Shown: piece after piece, positions 34,487-43,490 of the stretch
Layout: every line of letters starts with the position of its first letter
How positions within the stretch are numbered: the first letter of the stretch is position 1
Assembly (NCBI RefSeq): GCF_029369745.1
Contig: NZ_CP120210.1
Location: 248,001-312,000 of the forward strand
Length of the DNA: 64,000 bases
Direction: 5' to 3'
Source: Amycolatopsis sp. QT-25
Lineage (GTDB): Bacteria; Actinomycetota; Actinomycetes; Mycobacteriales; Pseudonocardiaceae
Position numbers and translations under genes: made by a program
The notes under the pieces: model-generated
The model's database searches: none
The model's input: the letters and a program-made list of their open reading frames with translations, nothing else
Told to the model about the DNA's origin: nothing

Positions 34487-35590
34487 ATGAAGATCACGAA
34501 GCTCCTCGGTGTGGCCGCCACGGCAGCACTGGCCACCGGCGCGCTCGTCACGGGTACCCCCGCGGCGGCGTCCTCACCATCTTCGGACACTCTGCTCAAC
34601 CAGGAAATGGTTCCCGCCCTGCAACGGGACCTCGGCCTGACCGCCGGCCAGGCACTCGCCAGGATCCAGAGCGAGACCGCCGCCGGCACGCTCGAACAGT
34701 CGCTCGCCTCGACGCTCGCCGGCAGCTTCGGCGGCGCCAGCTACAACGAAGCCACCGGCAAGCTCCGTGTCGGCGTCACGGACGCGGCGAAGCTGGGTCA
34801 GGTCCTCGCCAGCGGTGCGGAAGCGGAACTCGTGCGCTTCTCGGCCGCCCAGCTTGATTCCACTGTGGACAAACTGAACGCGGGTGAGCGCGCGGCGGAC
34901 GGCGCGATCACCGGCTGGGGCGTCGACACCAGGACCAACCGCGTGACGGTGAACGTCCTGCCGGGCAAGAGCGGCGTCGTCGACTCCTACCTGGAGAAGA
35001 CCAAGGTGGACAAGACCGCCGTCGCGGTGGTCGAGACCGCCTCGGTGCCGACCCTGAAGTACGACGTCCGCGGCGGTGACGCCTACTACATCGACAATTC
35101 TTCACGCTGCTCGATCGGCTTCTCGGTCGGCGGCGGCTTCCTCACCGCCGGGCACTGCGGCCCGGGCACGGTGACCGGCTCCAACCGGGTCGCGATGGGC
35201 TCGTTCGCCCGCGCCAGCTTCCCCGGCAACGACTACGGTCACGTCCGGGTCAACAGCAACTGGGTGCCGCGCGGCGTCATCAACAACGGCACCCGCGTGA
35301 GCGGTTCGACCGTGGCGGCCACCGGTGCCTCGGTCTGCAAATCGGGTTCGACCACCGGCTGGACCTGCGGCACGGTCGGCGCCAAGAATCAGACCGTCCG
35401 CTACGCCGAAGGCGCGGTCTACGGCATGACCGCCACCAACGTGCGTTCGCAGGCGGGTGACTCCGGCGGCTCGTTCATCGCGGGCAACCAGGCACAGGGC
35501 ATGCTGTCCGGCGGCAACAGCTCGGTGACGTACTTCTTCCCGGTCCGGCCGGCGTTGTCCGCGACCGGGACCTCCCTGGTCCTCGGCTGA
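34487..35590 (+). CDS. Secreted streptogrisin/alpha-lytic-type serine protease with propeptide
   Basis: A 367-residue preproprotease with signal peptide (MKITKLLGVAATAALATGAL...AAA), propeptide of about 150 residues (MVPALQRDLGLTAGQALARIQ) and mature S1E chymotrypsin-fold domain. The triad is His in LTAGHCG, Asp in GNDYGHVRV and Ser in GDSGGSF; paired cysteines fit streptogrisins. It should self-process and degrade extracellular protein. The upstream gap of 472 bp leaves room for complex control. A strong hairpin follows the stop. Confidence 0.92.
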   Translation: MKITKLLGVAATAALATGALVTGTPAAASSPSSDTLLNQEMVPALQRDLGLTAGQALARIQSETAAGTLEQSLASTLAGSFGGASYNEATGKLRVGVTDAAKLGQVLASGAEAELVRFSAAQLDSTVDKLNAGERAADGAITGWGVDTRTNRVTVNVLPGKSGVVDSYLEKTKVDKTAVAVVETASVPTLKYDVRGGDAYYIDNSSRCSIGFSVGGGFLTAGHCGPGTVTGSNRVAMGSFARASFPGNDYGHVRVNSNWVPRGVINNGTRVSGSTVAATGASVCKSGSTTGWTCGTVGAKNQTVRYAEGAVYGMTATNVRSQAGDSGGSFIAGNQAQGMLSGGNSSVTYFFPVRPALSATGTSLVLG

Positions 35591-35626
35591 CCTTCGGTCC
35601 GGGCCGTCCCAGGAGCAGGAACACAG

Positions 35627-35675
35627 GACGAAGGGCGGACCGAGTGCCTCCAGTGCACTCGGGCCGCCCTTCGTC
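35627..35675. terminator. Bidirectional hairpin terminator
   Basis: 21-nt arms (35627-35647 and 35655-35675) pair with one A-G mismatch around CTCCAGT. The outer part is GACGAAGGGCGG/CCGCCCTTCGTC. It lies between the convergent protease and SsgA-like genes. Confidence 0.75.
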
Positions 35676-35694
35676 TTCGTACCGCGGGAAAGTG

Positions 35695-36099
35695 TCAGAC
35701 GTTGCTGATCTCCTCGATCAGCGCTTCGACGTCGAAGTGCTCGCTCTCGGCGCCGAGCGGGACCAGCTCGTAGGTGGACTCGAGGAAGGCCTCGACGTCC
35801 TCACGCTCGAGCTCGAACGACGCGTAGCCGTCCGGTGACTCGATTTCGAGCGTCAGCAGCGACTCGTCCTCGGAGAGGTCGGGGCGGACGCGGACGTCGC
35901 CGAGCCCGGCGGGGTCGGTGAGACCGGTGACGAGCAGTTCCCGCGCGAAGGTCCACTCGACCCACCGGCCGCGCTCGGTCCGGAACGACACGGTCACCGC
36001 GAACGGTTCGCCGGCGAGGAAGGACAGGCGGGAGAGAACGGGCGTGCTGCTGTTGTTCAGCAGAACGAACTGGCTCTGGTGAATTGCGTCGGTGTGCAC
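35695..36099 (-). CDS. SsgA-family sporulation/cell-division regulator (SsgB-like)
   Basis: About 134 residues of the SsgA-like (SALP) family, seen in HQSQFVLLNNSSTPVLSRLSF, PFAVTVSF and EWTFARELLVTGL. In sporulating actinobacteria SsgB recruits FtsZ to septum sites; single-copy versions in Pseudonocardiaceae are usually SsgB-like. GTG 36105 and GTG 36099 are both in frame. GAGGAG touches the first but sits 5 bases before the second, so 36099 is preferred. Confidence 0.87.
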   Translation of the reverse strand: MHTDAIHQSQFVLLNNSSTPVLSRLSFLAGEPFAVTVSFRTERGRWVEWTFARELLVTGLTDPAGLGDVRVRPDLSEDESLLTLEIESPDGYASFELEREDVEAFLESTYELVPLGAESEHFDVEALIEEISNV

Positions 36100-36364
36100 G
36101 GCCACTCCTCGGTGCTCGTGGTTCGCGCGGCGCGAACTTTTCGTCTCGGGGAGGAGATGCCCTGGCGAACGCCTGATGACGCGACCGCGCCGACGTTCAC
36201 GCTATCGGCTGCATCTGTCCATAGTGGTGTAACGCCGGGCACAGACCCTCGCGTTCGGGTCGATACTCCTGGTGGCGAGACCGGGAAATCCTTTTTGGAC
36301 GCGAAAATCGAAGGACGCTTCCTCGCAGGCGACGTGGGAAAGTCCCTTCCGCTCCACGTGGTTC

Positions 36365-36838
36365 TCACAGCTCCAGCGGCAGCGACAATCCCGTTTTGAC
36401 CCGGTCCATCGCCACCGACGTCGTGAAGTGCCGGACGTTCGGGTTGTCGAAGAACATCCGCCGCGTGAACGCCTCGAAATCCGCCATGTCCCGGCAGGTC
36501 ACCACGAGCACGAAGTCCGCGTTGCCGGTGACGTAGTAGCACTGCTGGACGTTGTCGTCCGAGAGCACCTGCCGCCGGAACCCGTCGAGCACCGCGAGGC
36601 TCTCCCGTTCCATCTCGACCATCACCACGAACGTCATCGACAGCCCGAGCGCCCGCGGCGACAGCACCGCCACCTCGCGTTCGATCACCCCGGTCTCGCG
36701 CAGCCGTTTGATCCGCCGCTGCACGGCCGCCGCCGACAGGCCCACCTTCGCGCCGATGGTCTCGGCGATCGTGCGGGCGTCGGACTGCAAGCAGGCGAGG
36801 ATGGCGACGTCCAGGCTGTCGAGGTCGGGTGTGTGCAC
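36365..36838 (-). CDS. Lrp/AsnC-family transcriptional regulator
   Basis: A 157-residue Lrp-type regulator. The N-terminal HTH (LDSLDVAILACLQSDARTIA, GLSAAAVQRRIKRLRETGVI) is joined to an AsnC/RAM effector domain (CYYVTGNADFVLVVTCRDM). It probably senses an amino acid as an octamer. The start is GTG at 36838 with no good ribosome site, so translation may be leaderless. The adjacent divergent gap of 358 bp to the FabH-like gene may hold its own site. Confidence 0.87.
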   Translation of the reverse strand: MHTPDLDSLDVAILACLQSDARTIAETIGAKVGLSAAAVQRRIKRLRETGVIEREVAVLSPRALGLSMTFVVMVEMERESLAVLDGFRRQVLSDDNVQQCYYVTGNADFVLVVTCRDMADFEAFTRRMFFDNPNVRHFTTSVAMDRVKTGLSLPLEL

Positions 36839-37196
36839 CAGGTCAGGCTAACCGGGGGGCTCCTCCGGGCGCCTGATCTTCGGCCGTGCCGCCACGCGGT
36901 GTGGATCACCCATCGGAGGCTCGCGTTCGAGGGGTCAGCGGGGTTCTCCGGCCACGGACCGTGGCGTCCGCACTGCTGGATTCGCCCGGTCGGGTGCCGA
37001 GGTGGCACGGGTGGCCCGTGTGCCCTGTCACCCATCCTGCCTGCTCGGTCGCGGTCGAAGCAGGTGAAGCACGGCGCGGCGGGAAAAACCGGGAATTCTT
37101 TGAATTGTGACCCGGAACACAACTGGCGGGTCTACTGAATGGTAGCGCTTACAAGTGAATGGCAGACCTCTCATTTCCCCGCGGAAGGATTTCTTG
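36839..37196. promoter_or_regulatory. Divergent intergenic region with a LacI/CebR-like operator
   Basis: TGGTAGCGCTTACA (37140-37153) matches the CebR-type consensus TGGGAGCGCTCCCA at 11 of 14 positions with the central AGCGCT exact. It lies 43 bp before the FabH-like start. No other coding or RNA feature is seen here. Confidence 0.45.
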
Positions 37197-38195
37197 GTGC
37201 CCTCATCTCAGGTGGCCGTTCTCGCCGGTCTCGGCTCTTGGCTGCCGCCGCGCGTGGTGGGCAACGAGGAGATCGCCCAGCGGCTGGACACCTCCGATGA
37301 GTGGATCCGCTCGCGGACCGGCATCGCCGAACGCCGCGTCGTCGACCCCGGAACGTCCACTGTGGACCTCGCGGTCGAGGCGGGACGCCGGGCGCTGGCC
37401 TCGGCGGGGGAAGGCGGCGCGGACGCGGTCGTGCTCGCGACGTCCACGGCCGATCAGCTGTGCCCGGCCAGCGCGCCGCAGGTCGCGACCGAACTCGGGC
37501 TGAACGGCGTCGCCGCCTTCGACGTCAACGCCGTGTGCAGCGGGTTCATCTACGGGCTCGCCACCGGCGCCGGGCTGATCGCCGCCGGCATCGCGCGGCG
37601 TGTGCTGGTGATCGGTGCCGACGTCTTCACCTCGCTCGTCGACCCGGAAGACCGCGGCACGGTGCCGATCTTCGGCGACGGCGCGGGCGCGGTCCTGCTG
37701 CGTGCGGGCGACGCCGACGAGCTCGGCGCGCTCGGCCCGTTCGACCTGCACAGCGAAGGCGAGCTCGCCGAGCTGCTCTGGGTCGAGGCGGGCGGTTCGA
37801 AGAACCGTCGTTCGGACGACCCGCGTGACCACTATCTGGTGATGCGAGGCCAGACCGTCTTCCGGCACGCCTGTGCCCGGATGGCCGAATCGGCACGCGC
37901 CGTACTGGCGTCCGCGGGCTGGATGGTCGGCGACATCGACCGGTTCGTCGGGCACCAGGCGAACATCCGGATCCTGCAGACCTGCGCGAAACAGCTCGGC
38001 CTCGCCGAAGACGTGATGGTGTCCAACATCGAGAAGGTGGGCAACACGAGCGCCGCGTCGATCCCGATCGCGTTGGCCGACTCGGTCAAGGACGGGACGC
38101 TCCAGCCGGGGCACCGCGTCGTGATGGGGGCCTTCGGCGCCGGGCTCACCTGGGGTTCGACGCTGCTGCGCTGGCCGGACGTCATTCCGGGCTGA
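37197..38195 (+). CDS. 3-oxoacyl-ACP synthase III (FabH-like)
   Basis: A 332-residue ketosynthase III. The catalytic triad is Cys114 in NAVCSGF, His in GHQANIRI and Asn in GNTSAASIP; the substrate-gate TSDEWIRSRTGI is present. It could start fatty-acid chains or feed an acyl starter to a secondary metabolite. No ACP, FabD or FabF is adjacent, so a standalone or specialised role is likely. GTG 37197 has GGAAGGA upstream. The end overlaps the convergent cyclase gene by 14 bp. Confidence 0.88.
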   Translation: MPSSQVAVLAGLGSWLPPRVVGNEEIAQRLDTSDEWIRSRTGIAERRVVDPGTSTVDLAVEAGRRALASAGEGGADAVVLATSTADQLCPASAPQVATELGLNGVAAFDVNAVCSGFIYGLATGAGLIAAGIARRVLVIGADVFTSLVDPEDRGTVPIFGDGAGAVLLRAGDADELGALGPFDLHSEGELAELLWVEAGGSKNRRSDDPRDHYLVMRGQTVFRHACARMAESARAVLASAGWMVGDIDRFVGHQANIRILQTCAKQLGLAEDVMVSNIEKVGNTSAASIPIALADSVKDGTLQPGHRVVMGAFGAGLTWGSTLLRWPDVIPG

Positions 38196-39666
38196 GCACG
38201 CTCACCTCCCAGGCGGACGTCGGCTCCCGGCGCCCGCGCAGCTCGAGTTCCGCATACGGCTCCCAGTGCGTGCGCTCGCTTTCCAGCGCCGCCTTGAGCA
38301 CCCCCTCGCTCGCCAGGACCCGGCCGTCGGCGGCTTTCGCGTACTCGGTCAGGCGCGCGGCCTCGTTCACCGCGTCACCGATGACGGTGTACTCGAACCG
38401 GCTGCTGGTGCCCAGCTGACCGGCGAAGACCCGCCCGCTCGCGACGCCGATGCCGAGGTCCAGCTCGCCGGTCTCCCGGACGGCGTCCCGGATCGCCCGC
38501 GCGGCCGACAGCGCCGCCGTCGGCGCGTCCGCGAGCCGCGTCGGGGCGCCGAAGACGCAGAGCGCGGCGTCACCCTGGAACTTGTTGACCAGCCCGCCCC
38601 GCGCCCCGACCGCGTTCACCACGCCGGCGAAGAACCGGTTGAGCATCTTGACCAGGTCCTCCGGCGGGGTGCGGCTCGCCAAGGCCGTCGAATCGACGAC
38701 GTCGACGAACAGGGCCGTCACCTCACGCACGTCACCGGAAAGGGAGGCGCCGTACTCGAGCGCGTGCCGCGCGACCTCGTCCCCGACATGCCTGCCGAAC
38801 AGATCCCGCATCCGCTCCTGCTCACGGAGCCCGGCGGCCAAGTCGTTGACGGAGGACTGCAACAGGCCGATCTCGCTGGAGTCGTCGACGTCGACCACGA
38901 TGTCCTTGTTGCCGCGCGCGATCTCGTCGAGCGCCATCCGCAGCCGGTGCAACGGCGTCGCGACGGCCTTCGCGAGCAACCCCGTCCCGATCGCGCCGAC
39001 GCCCAGCCCGATCGCCGAAAGCAGGATCAAGCTCGCGACGTGGTCGCCCTGGCCGAGGTCCGGCGGGGCGGCCACCAGCAGCACCCCGAGGAACGGCACC
39101 CCGCTCGCCAGCGCCCAGGTGACGACCACCCTGGTGCGCACGGTGACCCGGAGCGTCCCCTTCGGCGGGGTCACCTTGAGCGCGATCGTCATCACCGGCC
39201 GGGCGACCCATTCCGCGGCGAGATAGGTGAGGCCGACCGTGGTCAGCCCGCCGAGCCCGATGACCAGCGCCATCCCGAGCGCGTCCAGCCAGGACCCGAG
39301 CACCCGCGCGAGCGCGCCGAGCACGATCGTGCCGATCAGCCAGAGTGTCCCGCTCACGATCCCCATGTCGACCGGGAGCCGCAGCGCCCGCTCGGCCTCG
39401 GCCCTCGTCGGCGGGCGGCCGAAGACGAACCAGACCGCCGTGCGCCGCTGGAGCCAAGCCGTCCACACGGTGCCGACCACCAGCGACAGCACCACGATGC
39501 CGGCCGCGGTGACCCCGAGGATCCAGCCACGGTCACCGACCTCGCTCGGCAGGCCCTGCACCAGCAGCAGCAACGCCACGACACCGGCACCGCACACACT
39601 GGACCCGACGCCGAGCGCGGCGAACCCCAGACTGGTCCTGAGCACCAGCCGGAACCGGCTCGACAT
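38182..39666 (-). CDS. Membrane class III adenylate/guanylate cyclase with HAMP domain
   Basis: About 494 residues with six predicted membrane spans, a HAMP linker (ATPLHRLRMALDEIARGNKDI) and a C-terminal class III cyclase domain. Metal Asp residues lie in ALFVDVVDST and FQGDAALCVFG, and the substrate-binding Lys in NKFQGD is kept, which favours ATP. The layout equals mycobacterial HAMP cyclases (Rv1318c type). GGGAAG precedes ATG 39666; an in-frame GTG at 39681 is the alternative. Confidence 0.88.
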   Translation of the reverse strand: MSSRFRLVLRTSLGFAALGVGSSVCGAGVVALLLLVQGLPSEVGDRGWILGVTAAGIVVLSLVVGTVWTAWLQRRTAVWFVFGRPPTRAEAERALRLPVDMGIVSGTLWLIGTIVLGALARVLGSWLDALGMALVIGLGGLTTVGLTYLAAEWVARPVMTIALKVTPPKGTLRVTVRTRVVVTWALASGVPFLGVLLVAAPPDLGQGDHVASLILLSAIGLGVGAIGTGLLAKAVATPLHRLRMALDEIARGNKDIVVDVDDSSEIGLLQSSVNDLAAGLREQERMRDLFGRHVGDEVARHALEYGASLSGDVREVTALFVDVVDSTALASRTPPEDLVKMLNRFFAGVVNAVGARGGLVNKFQGDAALCVFGAPTRLADAPTAALSAARAIRDAVRETGELDLGIGVASGRVFAGQLGTSSRFEYTVIGDAVNEAARLTEYAKAADGRVLASEGVLKAALESERTHWEPYAELELRGRREPTSAWEVSVLSPE

Positions 39667-39750
39667 CGTCTTCCCACGCACCCGGTGATCGTATGACCTC
39701 CGGCGGAAAACGGTTCGCCAGTTCTCGCGTGCGCTGGCTACCGTGCCGGT

Positions 39751-40251
39751 ATGGAACCGCTGGGCCAGGACGAGATCAGGGCGTCTTTCGTGAACTGCAC
39801 GCGTGGTGAGGCCAAGGGCGTCACGCTACCCGCCCGGCCCGAGGAAATTCCCTGGGAGAACAGGGAATTCCTGGGTTGGCGCGATCCGAAGGCCGCTTCC
39901 CGGGCGTATCTCGTGCTGCCGTACGGCGGGGAAATCGTCGGACTGTCCCTTCGCGCCGCACCCCGGCCGAAGGGCCGTGTCCTGCTGAGCAACATGTGCG
40001 GCCTGTGCACGACGACACATCCGCTGTCCGACATCGCGCTGTTCTCCGGCCGCCGCGCCGGGAAGCTCGGGCGCGAAGGCAACACGCTCGGCATCTACGC
40101 GTGCGCGAACCTCGCGTGCAGCCAGTACGTCCGCGGCGAACTGAAGCCGGACGTGCCGCAGCCGTTCGAGTCCTTGACGCTGGAGGAGCGGGTGTCCCGG
40201 CTGGAGGACAAACTGCACGGGTTCGTCGAGCGGGTGCTCCAGTCACGCTGA
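39751..40251 (+). CDS. FBP-domain protein (FusB-like, EF-G-binding zinc finger)
   Basis: A 166-residue protein with the C-terminal treble-clef zinc finger of the FusB/FBP family: MCGLCTTTH supplies two Cys, and CANLACSQYVRGEL the other two. The N-terminal half (TLPARPEEIPWENREFLGWRDPK) matches actinobacterial FBP proteins. FusB binds EF-G and rescues it from fusidic acid. Whether this homologue confers resistance or has a ribosome-recycling role is unknown. Confidence 0.8.
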   Translation: MEPLGQDEIRASFVNCTRGEAKGVTLPARPEEIPWENREFLGWRDPKAASRAYLVLPYGGEIVGLSLRAAPRPKGRVLLSNMCGLCTTTHPLSDIALFSGRRAGKLGREGNTLGIYACANLACSQYVRGELKPDVPQPFESLTLEERVSRLEDKLHGFVERVLQSR

Positions 40252-40845
40252 CCGGCTCGTACCGTCCGGCCGGGACCTCACCTGGTTCCGCGGGCGGTCG
40301 GGTCCGGCTGGATCCACGAGACCTGCGTGTCAGCCGGTCACCCTGGGTTCCACAAAGGACGCGGCTGAATGCCCACTCGATGCCTATATGCGGTTTCGTT
40401 AGTGGGCACAAGTGGTCAGTGTCGTGCTAACGCAATGCCATGCAGCTTGATCTTACTCCTGTCGTTGCCGACGTGACTTGGGCGGCGTGATCAAAAGGGT
40501 TATCGAGGAGTAAGGCAGGTGTCCTGTGGGTGACTTCGAAGCCTGACGCTGGCGTCACAGCCGTCCCACTGTCACCAGGGAGTACATCTGAGGGTGGCGA
40601 AGGCTCCTTCCCTGCCTTCAGAGTGGCAGGAGGCCTCCACGACCAGCAACAGTCAACAATGGACACCATGAGCTGAGGAGCGCGAGCTGTCGCTCACCGA
40701 CAAGAAGCGCAGTTCAACGGGGTGACCCACTCAAGCTGCGTGGCCTTCCGTTGGAACGCCCCTAACCCTCACGAATCCCTCGGGAGATGGCGCAAATCGC
40801 GCACCCTCCCGTGCGGAAACTGTCCCTTGTGGACACTCAACCCCG
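40252..40845. other. 594-bp non-coding region of unusual composition
   Basis: It has lower GC and many stop codons. The only notable frame (40427-40669, minus, 80 codons, starting GTG) resembles no family I know and has poor codon bias. GTTAG/CTAAC ends (40398, 40426) and several imperfect repeats are present. The region may be an insertion relic. I do not identify it. Confidence 0.4.
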
Positions 40846-41673
40846 TCACGAGGCTTTGCCGAACCTGAACCGCAGGATCCGCCCCATTTTCTTGAACGCC
40901 GGGAACAACCCCACGAGCCACAACTGTGCCCGCATCGGCCCGGAGATCCGCTCCTTCACCTCGGGCGTCGCGTAATCCGTCGCGTCGAGTTTCGAGACCA
41001 GCGTCAGCCCGAGCCGTTCCAGTTCGGAGATCTCGTCTATGCCCCAGTGCAGCGTCGCCTTGGCCTTGCGAACCACCGGATTCAGCTTCTGCAGTTTGAT
41101 CCCCAGCCTGCTGAACGTGTCGAAGACCATTTCGCCGCCCTGGGGGAAGTGCGCGATCAGCCGCCGCAGCAATTCCTCGCCTTCGGACGGGCGCAGGTAC
41201 ATCGTCAGCCCTTCCGCGATCACCAGACCGGGTTTGTCCGACGGGATCTCGTCGACCCAGCCGAAGTCCGTCACGGACGAGCCGATGGTCCGGTATCCGT
41301 CCCGTTCGGGGTAGATCCGGGCGCGCAGGTCGACGACCTCGGGATAGTCGACATCGAACCAGCGAACCGAGGGCGGCGGGTCGACGCGGTACACGCGGCT
41401 GTCCATGCCGCAGCCGAGCTGGACGACGGTCGCGTCCGGGTGTTCCTTCAGGAACTCCGAGGCCCAGTCGTCCATCGGCTTGGCCCGCATCGCGACGGTC
41501 AAGCCCATGTCGGCGGTGACGCCCAGTGAACCGAAGTCGTAGTCGATCTGCTTGACGGCCTCGTCGGCGGCCTTGTCGCCGAGGATCGGCCGGACGCCGC
41601 GGGCGTCGAGCGCCCGGCCGTACAGCGTGGCCAGCATAGTCGCCTTCTCTTCGGTGAACCGGACCCGCTCCAT
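40846..41673 (-). CDS. SAM-dependent methyltransferase, leucine-carboxyl-methyltransferase (PPM1) type
   Basis: A 275-residue LCM-family methyltransferase. The SAM loop VVQLGCGMDSRVYRVD is clear, with WFDVDYPEVVDLR and VIAEGLTMYLRPSEGEELL. In actinobacteria such enzymes O-methylate small acids or polyketide intermediates. The frame starts at ATG 41673, 12 bp downstream of a perfect inverted repeat. Substrate unknown. Confidence 0.85.
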   Translation of the reverse strand: MERVRFTEEKATMLATLYGRALDARGVRPILGDKAADEAVKQIDYDFGSLGVTADMGLTVAMRAKPMDDWASEFLKEHPDATVVQLGCGMDSRVYRVDPPPSVRWFDVDYPEVVDLRARIYPERDGYRTIGSSVTDFGWVDEIPSDKPGLVIAEGLTMYLRPSEGEELLRRLIAHFPQGGEMVFDTFSRLGIKLQKLNPVVRKAKATLHWGIDEISELERLGLTLVSKLDATDYATPEVKERISGPMRAQLWLVGLFPAFKKMGRILRFRFGKAS

Positions 41674-41685
41674 CGCACACCCCCG

Positions 41686-41708
41686 TCAGAAGTTTCACAA
41701 ACTTCTGA
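41686..41708. promoter_or_regulatory. Perfect inverted-repeat operator before the methyltransferase gene
   Basis: TCAGAAGTTT and AAACTTCTGA (10-bp perfect arms, spacer CAC) lie just ahead of the start codon. The design (10+3+10) matches the site at 21730, with a different sequence. A dimeric TetR/MarR-type repressor is likely. Confidence 0.65.
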
Positions 41709-41854
41709 AAATAATACTCGTGAAAAGCCGGTCGCGCCATCAAGGTGCCTACGGCAGTGGCTTGAATCGCAGGTTCGTAAAGGAAGGGGCCTTTCAGCTC
41801 GCCCCGGGTGCCGCAATCCTCACGACCCAGGCACGCCACTTCGCGTTCCGAAGG

Positions 41855-42547
41855 TCAATCCCTGGCCGTGTAGTCGTGGACGTAGGTCTTGGCGTCGAGC
41901 AGATGCCGCAAGGTGATCTCCCGCGCGGCCGCGGCGTCCGAACGGCGGATCGCCTCGAGGATCGCGCGATGCTCGTCGACGGCCTTCCGGATCTGCCCCG
42001 GAAGCCGCAGCGCCGCGCGCCGCTCCTCACCGACCAGCGAGAGCACCGAACGCAGCAGATCGGTGACGTCGTCGTTGCCGGCGTTGCCCGCGATCACCCG
42101 GTGGAATTCGGCGTCGGCCGCGATCACGCGCAACATGTCGCCGTCGGCCGCGGCCTGGTCCATCTCGTCGACGGTGCTTTCCAGCCGGGCGAGCACCCGC
42201 GGCGTGTGCTCGAGCGCGAGCCGCTCGGCCAGCGTCGGCTCGACGGTGGTCCGCAGGTCGAACAGCTTCTCGACCAGTTGCTCGTGCTCGGAGAACCAGC
42301 CGCGCAGGGGTTGTTCGTCGATCTTCTCGCGGACATACGTGCCCGAACCGGGCCGCACCTGCACGTAACCGATGGAATCCAGCACCCGCAACGCCTGCCG
42401 CAGCGAACCGCGGCTGATCCCGAGCTGTTCGCAGAGCGTGCGTTCGGCGGGCAACCTCGACCCGGCGGGGAGCCTGCCCGAATCGATCATCGTGCGCAGA
42501 TGATCGACGGTCGCACTCCACACCTGTTCGCGCTCGTCCTCGGCCAC
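41855..42547 (-). CDS. GntR-family regulator, FadR/FCD subfamily
   Basis: A 230-residue regulator. The winged-helix domain (RLPAGSRLPAERTLCEQLGISRGSLRQALRVL) is joined to an FCD all-helical effector domain, with metal/ligand residues in DAEFHRVIAGNAGN and the late His of EHRAIL and LRHLLDAK. It probably senses a carboxylic acid. It starts with GTG at 42547. No neighbouring catabolic operon reveals the ligand. Confidence 0.87.
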   Translation of the reverse strand: MAEDEREQVWSATVDHLRTMIDSGRLPAGSRLPAERTLCEQLGISRGSLRQALRVLDSIGYVQVRPGSGTYVREKIDEQPLRGWFSEHEQLVEKLFDLRTTVEPTLAERLALEHTPRVLARLESTVDEMDQAAADGDMLRVIAADAEFHRVIAGNAGNDDVTDLLRSVLSLVGEERRAALRLPGQIRKAVDEHRAILEAIRRSDAAAAREITLRHLLDAKTYVHDYTARD

Positions 42548-42612
42548 GCCGCCATCCTCGCAGGTTCGCGCGCTCGCCCGGGACTGTCGGTGGGCGATGC
42601 CATCATCGAACG

Positions 42613-43293
42613 ATGACTGGGGTGGCAGGATTGATCAAGGCCTGGGTGCACGGCTGGGCGCTTTCCCGCGGCGTCGGGATTCCGGTGGCCGAACCGGACG
42701 GTTACCGGCTCGACGTCGGGCGTCCCGGGCATCGCGTGAGATACGTGCTGGAGGACGCCGGGTCGGTCGCGCGCCGGGCCCGTTCGCTGACCGAACCGGG
42801 AACGTGGCTCAAGGTGAGCGGCTCGCGGGACGAGGTGGCGAAGACGGTGCCGCCGGAATGGGAGGTCGGCCCGCCGGAGTACCTGATGAGTGCCCCGCTC
42901 GCGTTGCGGCCGGTCATGGCCGCGCCCGAGCCGTACCGGGCGGAACTGGTCGGCGACGGCGTGGTCACCGACGTGGTGGTGCGCGCGCCCGACGGTTCGC
43001 GCGCCGCCACCGGCCGGGTCGCGATCGCCGGCGGCACGGCGGTGATCGATCAGGTCGTGACGGAGCCCGAGCACCAGCGGCGAGGGCTGGGCAGATTCGT
43101 CATGCGCCGGCTCGACGAGGTGGCGGTTTCGGCCGGGGCGGAGCGTGCCGTCCTGGTCGCGACGGAAGAGGGACGGGCGCTGTATCTCGCGCTCGGCTGG
43201 ACGGTCGCCGGGGAGATCACCGCGGCTCATCTGCCGGAAGGAAACCGAACCGGTGGCGGTGCGCCGTCACCGGGACGAGCGCTCGTCGAGTGA
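42613..43293 (+). CDS. GNAT-family N-acetyltransferase
   Basis: A 226-residue protein. The C-terminal GNAT fold is seen in VIDQVVTEPEHQRRGLGRFVMRRLDE (acetyl-CoA loop QRRGLG) and GRALYLALGW. The N-terminal 110 residues (LIKAWVHGWALSRGVGIPVAEPDG) are of the kind fused to GNATs in actinobacteria. Substrate unknown. The last 15 residues are low-complexity. Confidence 0.83.
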   Translation: MTGVAGLIKAWVHGWALSRGVGIPVAEPDGYRLDVGRPGHRVRYVLEDAGSVARRARSLTEPGTWLKVSGSRDEVAKTVPPEWEVGPPEYLMSAPLALRPVMAAPEPYRAELVGDGVVTDVVVRAPDGSRAATGRVAIAGGTAVIDQVVTEPEHQRRGLGRFVMRRLDEVAVSAGAERAVLVATEEGRALYLALGWTVAGEITAAHLPEGNRTGGGAPSPGRALVE

Positions 43294-43462
43294 GGTCGGC
43301 CCGCAGTCCGGGGTCAAGACCGGGCAGAACGGTGTGCGCTTCGGCACCCGAACCGAGTCGGACGTCCGCAAGGCGACGAAACCGCGTCTTCGCCCCGAAC
43401 GAGACATAACGGGCTCGTGGCCTGTTCGACCAGACACATCCACAGCGCGAAAGGAGGTGACG

Positions 43463-43483
43463 ATGCTTAGGGTGCGGACGTGA
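43463..43483 (+). CDS. Possible six-codon leader peptide before tauE
   Basis: AAAGGAGGTGACG, the strongest Shine-Dalgarno sequence in the neighbourhood, stands directly before ATG CTT AGG GTG CGG ACG TGA (peptide MLRVRT). The stop lies 7 bp before the ATG of the TauE permease, which has no good ribosome site of its own. This fits translational coupling or attenuation by a leader. No protein evidence exists; two arginines and no cysteine are seen. Confidence 0.45.
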   Translation: MLRVRT

Positions 43484-43490
43484 GTGCTTT

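Noticed and set aside
40427..40669. An 80-codon minus-strand frame as a gene
   Set aside because: No ribosome site, no similarity I recognise, and unusual codon use. Left as part of an unexplained block.
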